This document shows, piece by piece, positions 25,595 through 33,969 of a DNA stretch of 64,000 bases. The position numbers and the translations under genes were made by a program. This DNA is from Bog-473 sp963779735. GTDB taxonomy: Bacteria; Actinomycetota; Acidimicrobiia; Acidimicrobiales; RAAP-2. Location of the stretch: assembly GCA_963779735.1 (NCBI GenBank), contig CAVZZJ010000009.1:186001-250000 (forward strand). The letters run 5' to 3'. Below the pieces are notes generated by a model. It had not been told where the DNA came from. It was given only the letters and a program-made list of their open reading frames with translations, and searched no databases. Position 1 is the first letter of the stretch; each line of letters starts with the position of its first letter.

Positions 25595-26797
25595 TCATAT
25601 CTCGAGCGGTACCTCGGCCAACGACGGGGGCCACACCAGTCGCTTGCCCTGTTGGCGCCACTGCACCACGAGCACCGCGTGTTCGGCCTGGCGCCCGTCG
25701 GGGCCGAGTCCAAAGCGGCCGAAAAATGTGGTGCAGCGCAGCCTGCGGGCGGCCGCATACAGGGCGGCGTCCTCGACCATTCCCGCCTCATGCACACAAC
25801 GAAGGGCGATGAGTCCAGCCGCATAGGCCTGGGCCGTGGGATAGTCGATGTGCCCGAGGTTAGGCCCGACTTCGAGCAACGGCGATATCCGGGCCCGTAG
25901 CGAACGCACAACGTCGGAGGGGCGGATCCCCACGTCAGGATCAAAGCGAGCCCCCTCTTCCCATTGGGACGGGGCCAGCACGCCCTCAGCCCGCACCTCG
26001 GCCGCGAAGGCCCCCAGCCCCGCGGCGACCGCGGCCAGGACCGGGGGCCGCCGGCGGAGCCGGCGGATGAGCGCCACGTCGTCGGCGAACGAGCCCGCCG
26101 CCAAGAGAATTTCCACATCCGGTTGGTCAGAAATCTCGTCGTGAGGCGCCACCGCCACCTCCATACCAAGGCGGCCAGCGGCGCTGACCGCACCATCGGC
26201 TACCGAGCTCCCGAAAGCGCCTCGGCCAGCAGCGACGACTACACGGGCGCCGGGCATCTGGGCAGAAACGGCATCGAGCACGGGAGCGAAATAGCAGCTC
26301 GCCGGAGCTGGGACTGAGACCACGCCGGGAAGCCGTTGCGCCTCGTCGGCGCTGCCACCGTGGTTCCACAGCACGCGGCTTCGTTCCCCTGCCCAGCGAG
26401 CCGCCTCAACCACGAGATCGCTGCCGTAGGGCCCGATGACCAGGTCGGCACGCGCCAGCACGTCGAGTGCATGGCGCACGCCTGCCCGCGTGCCACCGTC
26501 GTCGAAAATCACGACCTCGGGCATGAGCGTCCGCTCGGCCAGCAGCACTCCGCCGCTATGCAACACGTCTTCGACGGCCTGTTGGAGTCCGGCCGCCGCC
26601 AGCCGGCCCAGATGGCCGTACCGGCCGGTGAGCGACATTGGCGCCGCCAAAACCAAGGTGCCGTCCGACACTACGACCGGCCGGCCGAGTCCTCGCGCGC
26701 GCCCGCCTTTCCAACCTGGGGGGCTAACCGGAACATCAGCGAAATGCCGGTCATCACTGCTCCTTACCTCGACCGGCCGCATCATAGAGGCGTCCAC
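25595..26797 (-). CDS. Type 1 periplasmic-binding-fold protein without export signal
   Basis: A 400-residue protein of the LivJ/receptor-type binding fold used by branched-chain amino-acid ABC transporters. The fold is shown by LVLAAPMSLTGRYGHLGRLAAAGLQQAV (first strand and helix), VVIFDDGGTRAGVRHALDVL, LVIGPYGSDLVVEAA, RVLWNHGGSADEA and YPTAQAYAAGLIALRCV. It has no signal peptide: the first 45 residues are charged and Pro/Gly-rich with no hydrophobic core or lipobox Cys. It may therefore be a cytosolic sensor or sequestering protein rather than a transporter component. No permease or ATPase gene is near. It belongs to the radical SAM/DUF169 neighbourhood. Confidence 0.75.
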   Translation of the reverse strand: MDASMMRPVEVRSSDDRHFADVPVSPPGWKGGRARGLGRPVVVSDGTLVLAAPMSLTGRYGHLGRLAAAGLQQAVEDVLHSGGVLLAERTLMPEVVIFDDGGTRAGVRHALDVLARADLVIGPYGSDLVVEAARWAGERSRVLWNHGGSADEAQRLPGVVSVPAPASCYFAPVLDAVSAQMPGARVVVAAGRGAFGSSVADGAVSAAGRLGMEVAVAPHDEISDQPDVEILLAAGSFADDVALIRRLRRRPPVLAAVAAGLGAFAAEVRAEGVLAPSQWEEGARFDPDVGIRPSDVVRSLRARISPLLEVGPNLGHIDYPTAQAYAAGLIALRCVHEAGMVEDAALYAAARRLRCTTFFGRFGLGPDGRQAEHAVLVVQWRQQGKRLVWPPSLAEVPLEI

Positions 26798-26956
26798 ATT
26801 GGCGGGACCCGATCTTTGTGATGAGGTCGTCTTTGGACACTCCGCCGATCGCGCTGCGCTGTGCCCGCCTAAAGGTACGCGACGAGTGACGAATCGCGCG
26901 ATCGGAACAGATTCGGGGCCGACGTCGCCAATTCGGGGTTGTCCAAGGTGGAATGC

Positions 26957-27766
26957 TCAGGCTTCGTCGGCTTCGCCACTGCGGCCGAGCTTCCAGTAAC
27001 CCCGCACCGAGGCTTGGGACCGGGGCAGCCCTCGGTCCTCAAAGAGGTGGCGGCGGATGCGCTGCACCGCGGCGGCCTCTCCCGCCACCCACACCTGGAT
27101 GCCGGGTTCGAGATCGGCACCGCGGACGGCGGCAAAGAGCGCGTCGCCGGGAGACGCACTGGGCGTTGGGTCGTACCACTCGGCGGTGACGCGTGGATGA
27201 TCGGGCAGCGCGATCCGGGCGTCAGCGTGGGCGACCTCGATGTGCACCTGCACCGGCCTGTCGGCGGGCAGGGCCCGGAGAATTTGACTCAGGGCAGGGA
27301 TGGCGGTCTCGTCCCCGCCCAGGAAGAAGGCGGGCGCGTCACTATCGATGACGTAGCCGCGGCCGGGACCTGAGATCGCTGCAGGGTCGCCGGCCGTGGC
27401 CGTTTGCGCCCATTTGGACGCGACCCCCCTGTCGTGGATGACGATGTCAAGCTCGAGCTCGAAGGTCTCGCGGTCGACGCGGCGCGGTGTGAAGGTCCGG
27501 ATCGCGGGTCGTCGCCCGTCCGGCAGGAGAAACTCGTTGCCATGCCAGCTCGGGACGACGAGCTCTTGGGTTCCGGGCCATGGAAGCAGCAGCCGCACGC
27601 TCGCCGCCGGATGCTCGACGGTAAGACCCTCGAGGTCGGGGCCGGCGAACGTGACCCGGACCAGGCGGGGGTTCACGTAGCCGACTCGGCGAACCCACAT
27701 CTGTCGAAACCGCGGTGGTTCACGCCGGGAACGCTCCGTCGTCGGGTTCTGCACAGATCGGCTCAT
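26957..27766 (-). CDS. Siderophore-interacting protein (SIP), FAD/NAD(P)H reductase
   Basis: A 269-residue flavoprotein of the ViuB/SIP family that reduces ferric siderophores in the cytosol. The FAD-binding motif RTFTPRRVD (R-x-Y/F-T) is at about 90-98, followed by the LDIVIHDRGVASKWA segment, GPGRGYVIDSDAPAFFLGGDETAIPAL for the nucleotide part, and the typical C terminus VWVAGEAAAVQRIRRHLFEDRGLPRSQASVRGYWKLG. It would release iron for use, which fits a neighbourhood rich in Fe-S enzymes. Upstream of its ATG is a 230-base gap. Direction matches the binding-fold gene 160 bases downstream. Confidence 0.88.
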   Translation of the reverse strand: MSRSVQNPTTERSRREPPRFRQMWVRRVGYVNPRLVRVTFAGPDLEGLTVEHPAASVRLLLPWPGTQELVVPSWHGNEFLLPDGRRPAIRTFTPRRVDRETFELELDIVIHDRGVASKWAQTATAGDPAAISGPGRGYVIDSDAPAFFLGGDETAIPALSQILRALPADRPVQVHIEVAHADARIALPDHPRVTAEWYDPTPSASPGDALFAAVRGADLEPGIQVWVAGEAAAVQRIRRHLFEDRGLPRSQASVRGYWKLGRSGEADEA

Positions 27767-27997
27767 TGCGAACAGCGTCCCATCTTTTGGGTCTGCGTCG
27801 CGAGCAGCGCACCACCTTTGAAGTCAATCGCCTGACGACCAAGCGCAACGCCGGCGCTAACCATAAGGAGCAATACTCGCTGAGAGCGATGCTGCTCGAA
27901 TCTGCGTTGATTCGCTTTAGGTTTGGTGAAGGCGTTTTCTTATCGCGGGACGGGTGCGTACCGAGTAATTTGGCCAAACCTGGATAGGAGCCCGGGT

Positions 27998-28171
27998 ATG
28001 GCCATCAAGGGCAACGTCATTTCCTGCGACGAGTGCGGACGGCAAATCAGCATGCCGATGGAGCTGGAACCCGGCGGAAAGCAGTCTCTTGATGAACGGG
28101 TACGGGCCCACGCCACCGAGAGGGGATGGACCTACACCGACCAACGGCACATCTGCCCAGAGCACAACTGA
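27998..28171 (+). CDS. Small zinc-ribbon-like protein
   Basis: A 57-residue protein with a CxxC pair (C10, C13) and a second possible ligand set at the C terminus (H51, C53, H56 in RHICPEHN), so a small zinc-binding knuckle is likely. The ATG at 27998 has a TAGGAG ribosome binding site eight bases upstream and the start directly precedes the first strand ISCDECGRQI. Small proteins of this type with a RGW...CPEH tail occur widely in actinobacteria, without known function. A longer start at 27923 is in frame but lacks a good site. Confidence 0.65.
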   Translation: MAIKGNVISCDECGRQISMPMELEPGGKQSLDERVRAHATERGWTYTDQRHICPEHN

Positions 28172-28574
28172 GGTGTAGCGAAGATATCAAGCGGGAGGGC
28201 CGGGCCTAGGCGACAGGGCGGACGATTAAGGACGCGAAGTTGTCCCCGATCAGCGAGCAGAACGTGGGACCGGCGATTAGGGGCGACCCCCGGGCCCGGG
28301 GTGCGGCTGACCTGGCACTTCAGGGACGCCCTGTGGATGGCGCCAAGTGACCGTGACCCCGCGTAGGCCGGTCGACCGACAGCGCCGGTGCGGGTGGCAG
28401 CGGAGATGGCGGCGAGCATGCCGAAGAATGGTCGCTCGCATGCGCAGGGAGGCGGGTGCTTGCTCACACGCCCGCCGGCATCCGGCCTTACAGCACGGTT
28501 GTACATCTGGGTGAGAACGCCGGATCGAGCCTTTCCCGAGCAGCCTGCATACCTGACGTGGAAAGCTGGATTCC
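28172..28574. other. Gene-free stretch with no clear content
   Basis: About 400 bases between the small zinc protein and the cyclase relic. Open frames exist on both strands but show no family features. It borders a relic gene and probably holds decayed DNA. Confidence 0.4.
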
Positions 28575-28799
28575 ATGGAGGGTCCATCGGGGACGGTGAC
28601 GTTCCTCTTCACTGACATCGAAGGCTCGACCAGGCTCTGGGAGGTAACGCCAGCGGCCATGGCGGTCGCCCTGAGGGGAGTCGGGACCCGCTGGCCCGGT
28701 TCGAGGCCGCCCTCGCCGGGACCGGCCCCGAGGACCAGGAGGCGCTTCTTCCACCACAACATGTTCGAGCTCCTCCACGGGAGCACGATCGTCGGCTGA
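28575..28799 (+). pseudogene. Adenylate/guanylate cyclase N-terminal relic
   Basis: The first 32 residues match the start of class III nucleotide cyclase domains of the actinobacterial LuxR-associated type: GTVTFLFTDIEGSTRLWE, with the metal-binding Asp, then the beginning of the next helix (AAMAVALR). After that the match stops abruptly and the rest (to 28799) is unrelated Pro/Arg-rich sequence. A functional cyclase domain needs about 180 residues, so this is a truncated relic joined to other DNA. Confidence 0.75.
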
Positions 28800-28836
28800 G
28801 CGCGCGCCGCGGCGAGGCGGCGACGAAAGGGGGGCA

Positions 28837-30642
28837 ATGTCCAGCACCGAGCGGTCGACCGGTCAGCCCGGGACCGGGCAGCCGAGGGCCGGCGCCAACG
28901 GCACCAACTCGGGCGGATCCGGGAGGAGGTCGCCATTCCGGCGGGTCTGGTTCCGGTCGCTCGACCACTATCCGGACACCGGGCCCCGCATCCTCTACCT
29001 CGGGATCGTCGTCCTGGCAACGATCGTCCTCTACTACCAGCTGTACGTTCCCGGCTCGGTGTCGCCGTCGATCATCGAACACTACGGCATGACGTTCCGC
29101 TACTACGTCTACGCCGTCGGCGTGGTGGCGGCCGGGGTGGGCGCCTTCGCGGCCATCCTGGCCGGGATGGCCGACCGATGGGGTCGGGCCAACATGGTCA
29201 CCTACGGCCTGGCGCTGGCCGCCCTGCTCACGATCTTCGCCGTGCCCAACGCCCCGAACAAGACCCTGTTCGTGGTCTTCATCTCCCTGGTCGGCTTCGT
29301 CGAGGGGGTCGTCCTCGTTGCCACCCCGGCCCTGGTGCGGGACTTCTCGCCCCAGCGCGGGCGGGGGACGGCGATCGGCTTCTGGACGCTCGGGCCGGTC
29401 GTCGGGAGCCTGGTCGTTGCGACCGTGGCCACCCACACGCTGCCGCACCTGCCGGCCTGGCAGGACCAGTTCCGCATCGCCGGCATCGCCGGACTGGTCG
29501 TCTTCGTCATCGCCCTGGTAGGGCTGCGCGAGCTCTCCCCAGGCCTCCGGGACCAGCTCATGATCAGCATCCGGGACCGGACGATCGTCGAAAGCCGGGC
29601 CCGGGGGGTCGACGTCGAGGCAGCGCTCAAGCACCCGTGGCGCCAGATGCTCAAGCTCGACATCGTCGGTCCGGCCCTCGGGAGCGGCCTCCTGCTCCTC
29701 GTCTACTACGCCCTCGTCGGGTTCTTGGTCGTCTACTTCGCCACGATCTTCCACTACACCGAGTCGCGAGCCAACTCGCTGGCCAACTGGTTCTGGGCCT
29801 TCAACGCCGGTGCGCTGGTCGTCGTGGGGCTGGTGTCGGACCGGGTCCGGGTGCGAAAGCCGTTCATGGTGCTCGGCGCCGGCGGCGCCATCGTCACCAC
29901 GATCCTCTTCCTGGAGCGGACGGGCCGCCTCTCGACCAGCTACGACACCTTCGTCGTGATCATGAGCCTGATGGCGGTGTCGCTAGGCATCGCCTACGCC
30001 CCGTGGTTCGCCGCCTTCACCGAGACCATCGAGCGGCGCAACCCCGCGCTCTCGGCGCACGGACTGGCCGTCGGGGGCTGGGTCGGCCGGATCGTGATCA
30101 CCCTCTCAGCCCTGGTGCTCCCGTTCGTGGTGAGCTCCATGAACACGCTCGTGACCTACGGGCCCGGAGTGGCGTCGGCCGCCGTCACCTATGCGCCCGA
30201 GCTGCAGACCGCCGCTGCCCTGCAGCCGACCACCTTGAAGGCCCTCTCCGCCAACCCACACAACGCGACGGCCGGGGCGGCGGCGGTGGTCCAGCTCACG
30301 ACGACCCTGCACGTCACCCCGACCGAGGCCATCGACCGGCTGGTCGCCCTGGGCAAAGCGGGCAGTGAGCCGGCCTTCCAATACCTAGAGGCCCACGGCA
30401 CCGCGGTGACCCAGGCGGCCAAGCACGCCCCGTCGCAGTGGAAGACCTGGTGGTGGGTGTGCGTGGCCGGCCAGATCCTCTTCATCCCGCTCATCTTCTT
30501 GATGGCGGGGCGGTGGAGCCCGTCCCGGGCCCGCCGCGACGCCGAGGAGCACCAGAAGCAACTCGACGAGGAGATGCGCAAGCTGGCGCGAGAGGCCGCG
30601 TCGCCAGTGCCGACCGTTGCCGGGGCGGAGGCCGGGGCCTGA
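28837..30642 (+). CDS. MFS transporter with a large loop before the last helix
   Basis: A 601-residue major facilitator superfamily permease. The charged, Gly-rich N terminus (1-45) is followed by about twelve membrane helices; AGMADRWGRANMVTYGLALA is the loop 2-3 signature (GxxxDRxGR) and SDRVRVRKPFMVLGAGGAIV is its counterpart in the second half. Between the last helices there is an insert of about 100 residues (roughly 430-535: Ala/Thr-rich, no hydrophobic stretches) that should lie outside the cell. The C-terminal tail (555-601) is a charged helix. Substrate unknown; related actinobacterial proteins occur near catabolic genes. Confidence 0.82.
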   Translation: MSSTERSTGQPGTGQPRAGANGTNSGGSGRRSPFRRVWFRSLDHYPDTGPRILYLGIVVLATIVLYYQLYVPGSVSPSIIEHYGMTFRYYVYAVGVVAAGVGAFAAILAGMADRWGRANMVTYGLALAALLTIFAVPNAPNKTLFVVFISLVGFVEGVVLVATPALVRDFSPQRGRGTAIGFWTLGPVVGSLVVATVATHTLPHLPAWQDQFRIAGIAGLVVFVIALVGLRELSPGLRDQLMISIRDRTIVESRARGVDVEAALKHPWRQMLKLDIVGPALGSGLLLLVYYALVGFLVVYFATIFHYTESRANSLANWFWAFNAGALVVVGLVSDRVRVRKPFMVLGAGGAIVTTILFLERTGRLSTSYDTFVVIMSLMAVSLGIAYAPWFAAFTETIERRNPALSAHGLAVGGWVGRIVITLSALVLPFVVSSMNTLVTYGPGVASAAVTYAPELQTAAALQPTTLKALSANPHNATAGAAAVVQLTTTLHVTPTEAIDRLVALGKAGSEPAFQYLEAHGTAVTQAAKHAPSQWKTWWWVCVAGQILFIPLIFLMAGRWSPSRARRDAEEHQKQLDEEMRKLAREAASPVPTVAGAEAGA

Positions 30643-31304
30643 ACCGGGAAGCCGCAGACAGAGAGCGTCGACCTCAGCCGGCACTCGCATCGCCGACCGC
30701 CCTGGTGACGGTCACAGGGAAGACTGCGGGCTTTACCAATTGACTATCTGGATGGAGCAAGGTCACGGTTGACAGGCGGCGGAGCGGCCAGGGCAGCTCG
30801 CTGGAGAGGAGGGCCGGCGCATCCACGGCGAATTGTCTGAGCGATCTTGAATCGCTAGGCATCGACCTCTCGCATGGGACTGTGGCTGAAGTGGAAGTAA
30901 GCGGCCGAATTGGTGCCTAGTTTCTCAATCCGCCGGCCTTCAGATCACGTTAATAAAGAGTTGGTACTATCTAGCCGTCTGGACCTACGACCCGTCGTGG
31001 CAGTACCTCGGTAAGAGGTGCCTGCCGGACCCCGCCCCTGGACCCGTGTCCCTCACAGCTAAGTGGCAGCTGGCCCGAGGTGGCACCGGCGGGGATACCG
31101 GGGGAGGGGTCACCCTGCCAAGCGCGGGCGAAGACCCCGCGGTCGCCAAAAAACAGCCACGCTCGCCATCGAGGTGCTCAACGAGGAGCTACAAAGCCGC
31201 CCAAATATGAGGTGGCCACGCGGTCTGCCGCGACAGCTTGGCGCTCCGCCATGACTTTGACCGGCCACGTTCCGTACCCGCTCACGGAAGAGGACCCGGG
31301 ACGA
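30643..31304. other. Gene-free 660-base stretch with comM copy B
   Basis: No intact gene is seen. It carries a short comM fragment at about 30758-30813, an AT-rich part near 30940-30970, and hairpin-forming stretches (ACCTC-loop-GAGGT near 31006-31020; nested GGC/GACC-GGTC/GCC near 31128-31150). None resembles a known RNA family that I recognise. Confidence 0.5.
30758..30813 (-). pseudogene. comM (YifB) fragment, copy B
   Basis: The minus strand encodes ALLSSELPWPLRRL followed by a disrupted TVTL, matching the same part of ComM as copies A and C. The core CAGGCGGCGGAGCGGCCAGG is identical to both other copies. It is shorter and more diverged, with a two-base insertion near its boundary. It starts at the same point in comM as the others and lies in a region with no other comM sequence. 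Confidence 0.7.
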
Positions 31305-32570
31305 TCATCGGGTCGATGCGAATTCGATATGGAGCGCTTCGACTCCCCTAAGGATATAGGTGGGGGTGTATTGGTAGCGCCGGGCTTCGGAAGGGCCATG
31401 CTCGGAATCTGATATCTGAATGTCGGCGAGGCGATCGAGCATTCGTTCGAGGGTGGTCCGGCCGTCGGCTCTCACGAGCGGTGCTCCGGGGCACGCGTGA
31501 GTGCCGCGACCAAAGGCGACGTGCTCGCGTACATTGGGCCGGTCCATGTCGAACTCCGCTGGGCATGCGAAGCGGCGTTCGTCGCGATCTGCAGCCCCAG
31601 GAAGAAGTACGAGGCTGCTGCCGGCCGGGATCTTCGTGCCTCCGAGCGTGGTGGAGCGCCGAGCCACGCGGAAGTTCGTCTTGACCGGGCTGAACAGTCG
31701 GAGGGTCTCTTCGACGAAGTTCGGGATGCGATCAGGCTCCGCGCGCAGCAACCCTTGCAGCGCACCGTCCTCGGCGATGAGCCTCACCATGTTGCCCAAG
31801 AACCGAGCCGCCGTCCCCTGTCCCCCTGAAAAGAGAATCGTGGCCACTCGAGCGACCTCTATGACCTCGGGTGTCGACCCGTCGGCGAAGGCGGTCCTGG
31901 CCATCTTTCCAAGCACGTCGTCTTTTGGTTCGCGACGGCGTTCCTCGATATAGACGGTGAAGAAGTCCTCAAGGTACTCCAAGAAGTTACCTTCTACCGG
32001 CTTGCCGATCGTGCCCGCCGGGCCCTTGGCCACTGTCCTTCGTCGTAGCTCGGCGTGGTCGGACTCGGGGACCCCAAGGAGGTCGGCGACGACCAAGAGA
32101 GCAAACGGTTGGGCATATTCGGACATGAAGTCACATCTGCCCCTCGCGGCGAAGCCGTCGATCAGCTGGTCGGCCAGGCGCCACATAAAGTCTTCGTTCT
32201 CCTTGAGGCGCTTGGGCGTCAGGAGCCGCATCATCAGACCGCGGTGATCAGCGTGCTGCGGTTGGTCGAAGGTGATCAATGACTCGCTGCTGGGGAATAC
32301 GCCGCGGTACTTCTCTATAAGTTCACTTGCGTCGTCACCGGCTGGTTGCTCGGGCAAGCCCGGGAAAGGACCACCGCCCGCGTTGCACGACGAAAAGGTG
32401 TCAGGGTCACGATAGATCGCTTGCATTTCGTCGTAGCCGGTCACGACATAAGTACCGTGATAGGGCTCCCGCCATACCGGGCCCTGCTCTCGAGCGTACT
32501 CGTAGTAGGGATACGGATCCTCCACAATGGAGACATCGCTGAAGAAATCGGCCACGCTCTCTTGACTCAC
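31305..32570 (-). CDS. Cytochrome P450
   Basis: A 421-residue bacterial P450. Motifs: I-helix SGGQGT at 248-253 (the acid residue usually before Thr is Gln here), ExxR at E288-R291, and heme loop FGRGTHACPGAP with Cys360 as ligand. The GTG start fits the family N terminus DPYPYYEYAREQGPVWRE. It lies downstream of hmgA on the same strand, but a strong hairpin terminator separates the two, so it is probably expressed separately. The substrate is unknown; context suggests aromatic or tyrosine-derived compounds. Confidence 0.88.
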   Translation of the reverse strand: MSQESVADFFSDVSIVEDPYPYYEYAREQGPVWREPYHGTYVVTGYDEMQAIYRDPDTFSSCNAGGGPFPGLPEQPAGDDASELIEKYRGVFPSSESLITFDQPQHADHRGLMMRLLTPKRLKENEDFMWRLADQLIDGFAARGRCDFMSEYAQPFALLVVADLLGVPESDHAELRRRTVAKGPAGTIGKPVEGNFLEYLEDFFTVYIEERRREPKDDVLGKMARTAFADGSTPEVIEVARVATILFSGGQGTAARFLGNMVRLIAEDGALQGLLRAEPDRIPNFVEETLRLFSPVKTNFRVARRSTTLGGTKIPAGSSLVLLPGAADRDERRFACPAEFDMDRPNVREHVAFGRGTHACPGAPLVRADGRTTLERMLDRLADIQISDSEHGPSEARRYQYTPTYILRGVEALHIEFASTR

Positions 32571-32730
32571 GGATAGGCCCTCCCTCGAAAGTCAACTACG
32601 ACCATTGGCAAGCGTCGCGGGCTGCTGAGCGACTGTCTAGCATGGGGTGGACTCAAGGTCAACAAGCGCCGGGCAGGGTGGACACAAGACCACGGATTCA
32701 GCGCGTCACTAGTCACGGGGAAGAGGTACC

Positions 32731-32762
32731 AAACGATCTTCGCACTCGACGAAGATCGTTTT
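32731..32762 (-). terminator. Bidirectional hairpin terminator after hmgA
   Basis: A perfect 12-base-pair hairpin (AAACGATCTTCG, a 7-base loop, CGAAGATCGTTT) ends in T runs on both strands. It lies about 40 bases after the hmgA stop and before the P450 start. It can end the hmgA transcript, and its symmetry allows action in both directions. Confidence 0.75.
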
Positions 32763-32802
32763 CAGCTAGCGCCAAGTCTCGGAGACAGCTGATCGGCGAC
32801 CG

Positions 32803-33966
32803 TCATTCCTGTGACCAGCTCTTGAAGTAGACGGGGTCGCTTACCGATTTGGCTACTTCGCTGATCGCGAGTTGCGAAAAGCAATCGATCATGACTGCGG
32901 TCTCTTCCGTGCGATCTTTGGAGTCTGAGCTTTCCCGGCTACCGGGGTGCGGACCGTGGACGAATCCGGCTGGATGCACGGTAAGAGAACCGGCACCGAT
33001 TCCAGCACCCCTGCGACTCATGAAGTCCCCACTGACATAGAAGAGGATCTCATCGGAATCGACGTTCGCATGGTGGTATGGAACTTTGACAGCCGAGGGA
33101 TCGAAATCAAACGGACGCGGTACGAAGCTGCAAACGACGAAACCTTGACCCACAAAGGTCTGGTGCACTGGAGGCGGTTGGTGGATCCGGCCGACAATGG
33201 GTTCAAAATCACTTATTGAAAGCGCGAAGGGATAGAGGCAACCGTCCCACCCAACCACGTCAAACGGGTGATGTGAATGGTGATGTTCAGACCAACCATT
33301 GCGCGTGCGCACGAGCACGGGAACATCCTCACCCTCAAGGACAATCAGGTCGCCTGGAGGACGGATATCACGCTCGCAAAATGGAGCACCTTCACGCAGT
33401 TGACCGGTCTTGGTCAGATAGCGTTCTGGGAGGCCTACATGACCCTTGGCCTCTAGAACGAGGGCTTGCACCTGTGCCGCTTGTGGGTCAATTATCCAGC
33501 GATGGGTTGTTGAACCTGGAACGACGACGTAGTCTCCAGCGGAGACTACGAGACGGCCAAAGGCGGACTCGAGAGTTGCCTTCCCGGCCTGGATGAACAG
33601 AAGTTCGTCTCCAATCGCGTTGCGATAGAGCTCGCTATTGGCGTCTGCCGATGCGTAGCAGATCGTGACCGTCTCACAAGATAGAAGCGTGTGCCGTCCG
33701 GTGACGAGATCACCACCCGGCGGGATTTCCGAAGCACGCAGATGCCAGGGCAAGAGAGGTTGATTCGAATGTATCGGTGAGCGTGCAATCTCTACCGATT
33801 CGACACGATCGATCGCACTGGGCGAATTTAGGTGGTACAAGAGGGATGAATGGCTGGAGAATCCCTCCTGGCCTATTAGTTCCTCGTTTAGGGGGCGTCC
33901 ATCAACGTGACGATGCAACGTGTGACGTTTGCGGGGCACCGATCCGACACTGACGTAGTAGGGCAC
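32803..33966 (-). CDS. hmgA: Homogentisate 1,2-dioxygenase
   Basis: A 387-residue ring-cleaving iron dioxygenase that turns homogentisate into maleylacetoacetate. The short bacterial form is recognisable: PLLPWHLRASEIPPGGD, NAIGDELLFIQAGKATLESAFGRL, GDYVVVPGSTTHRW, then the iron-binding C half with YHHANVDSDEILFYVSGDF and HPAGFVHGPHPG. The start ATG is three bases from the fahA stop, so fahA and hmgA form an operon. It is the second ring step of tyrosine breakdown, with hpd and fahA supplying the flanking steps. Its base composition looks less GC-rich than genes outside the cluster. Confidence 0.93.
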   Translation of the reverse strand: MPYYVSVGSVPRKRHTLHRHVDGRPLNEELIGQEGFSSHSSLLYHLNSPSAIDRVESVEIARSPIHSNQPLLPWHLRASEIPPGGDLVTGRHTLLSCETVTICYASADANSELYRNAIGDELLFIQAGKATLESAFGRLVVSAGDYVVVPGSTTHRWIIDPQAAQVQALVLEAKGHVGLPERYLTKTGQLREGAPFCERDIRPPGDLIVLEGEDVPVLVRTRNGWSEHHHSHHPFDVVGWDGCLYPFALSISDFEPIVGRIHQPPPVHQTFVGQGFVVCSFVPRPFDFDPSAVKVPYHHANVDSDEILFYVSGDFMSRRGAGIGAGSLTVHPAGFVHGPHPGSRESSDSKDRTEETAVMIDCFSQLAISEVAKSVSDPVYFKSWSQE

Positions 33967-33969
33967 TGC

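Noticed and set aside
31006..31160. Structured RNA or riboswitch before the P450
   Set aside because: Short hairpins exist but there is no known riboswitch core, and the region lies downstream of both neighbouring genes, where a riboswitch would have nothing to control.
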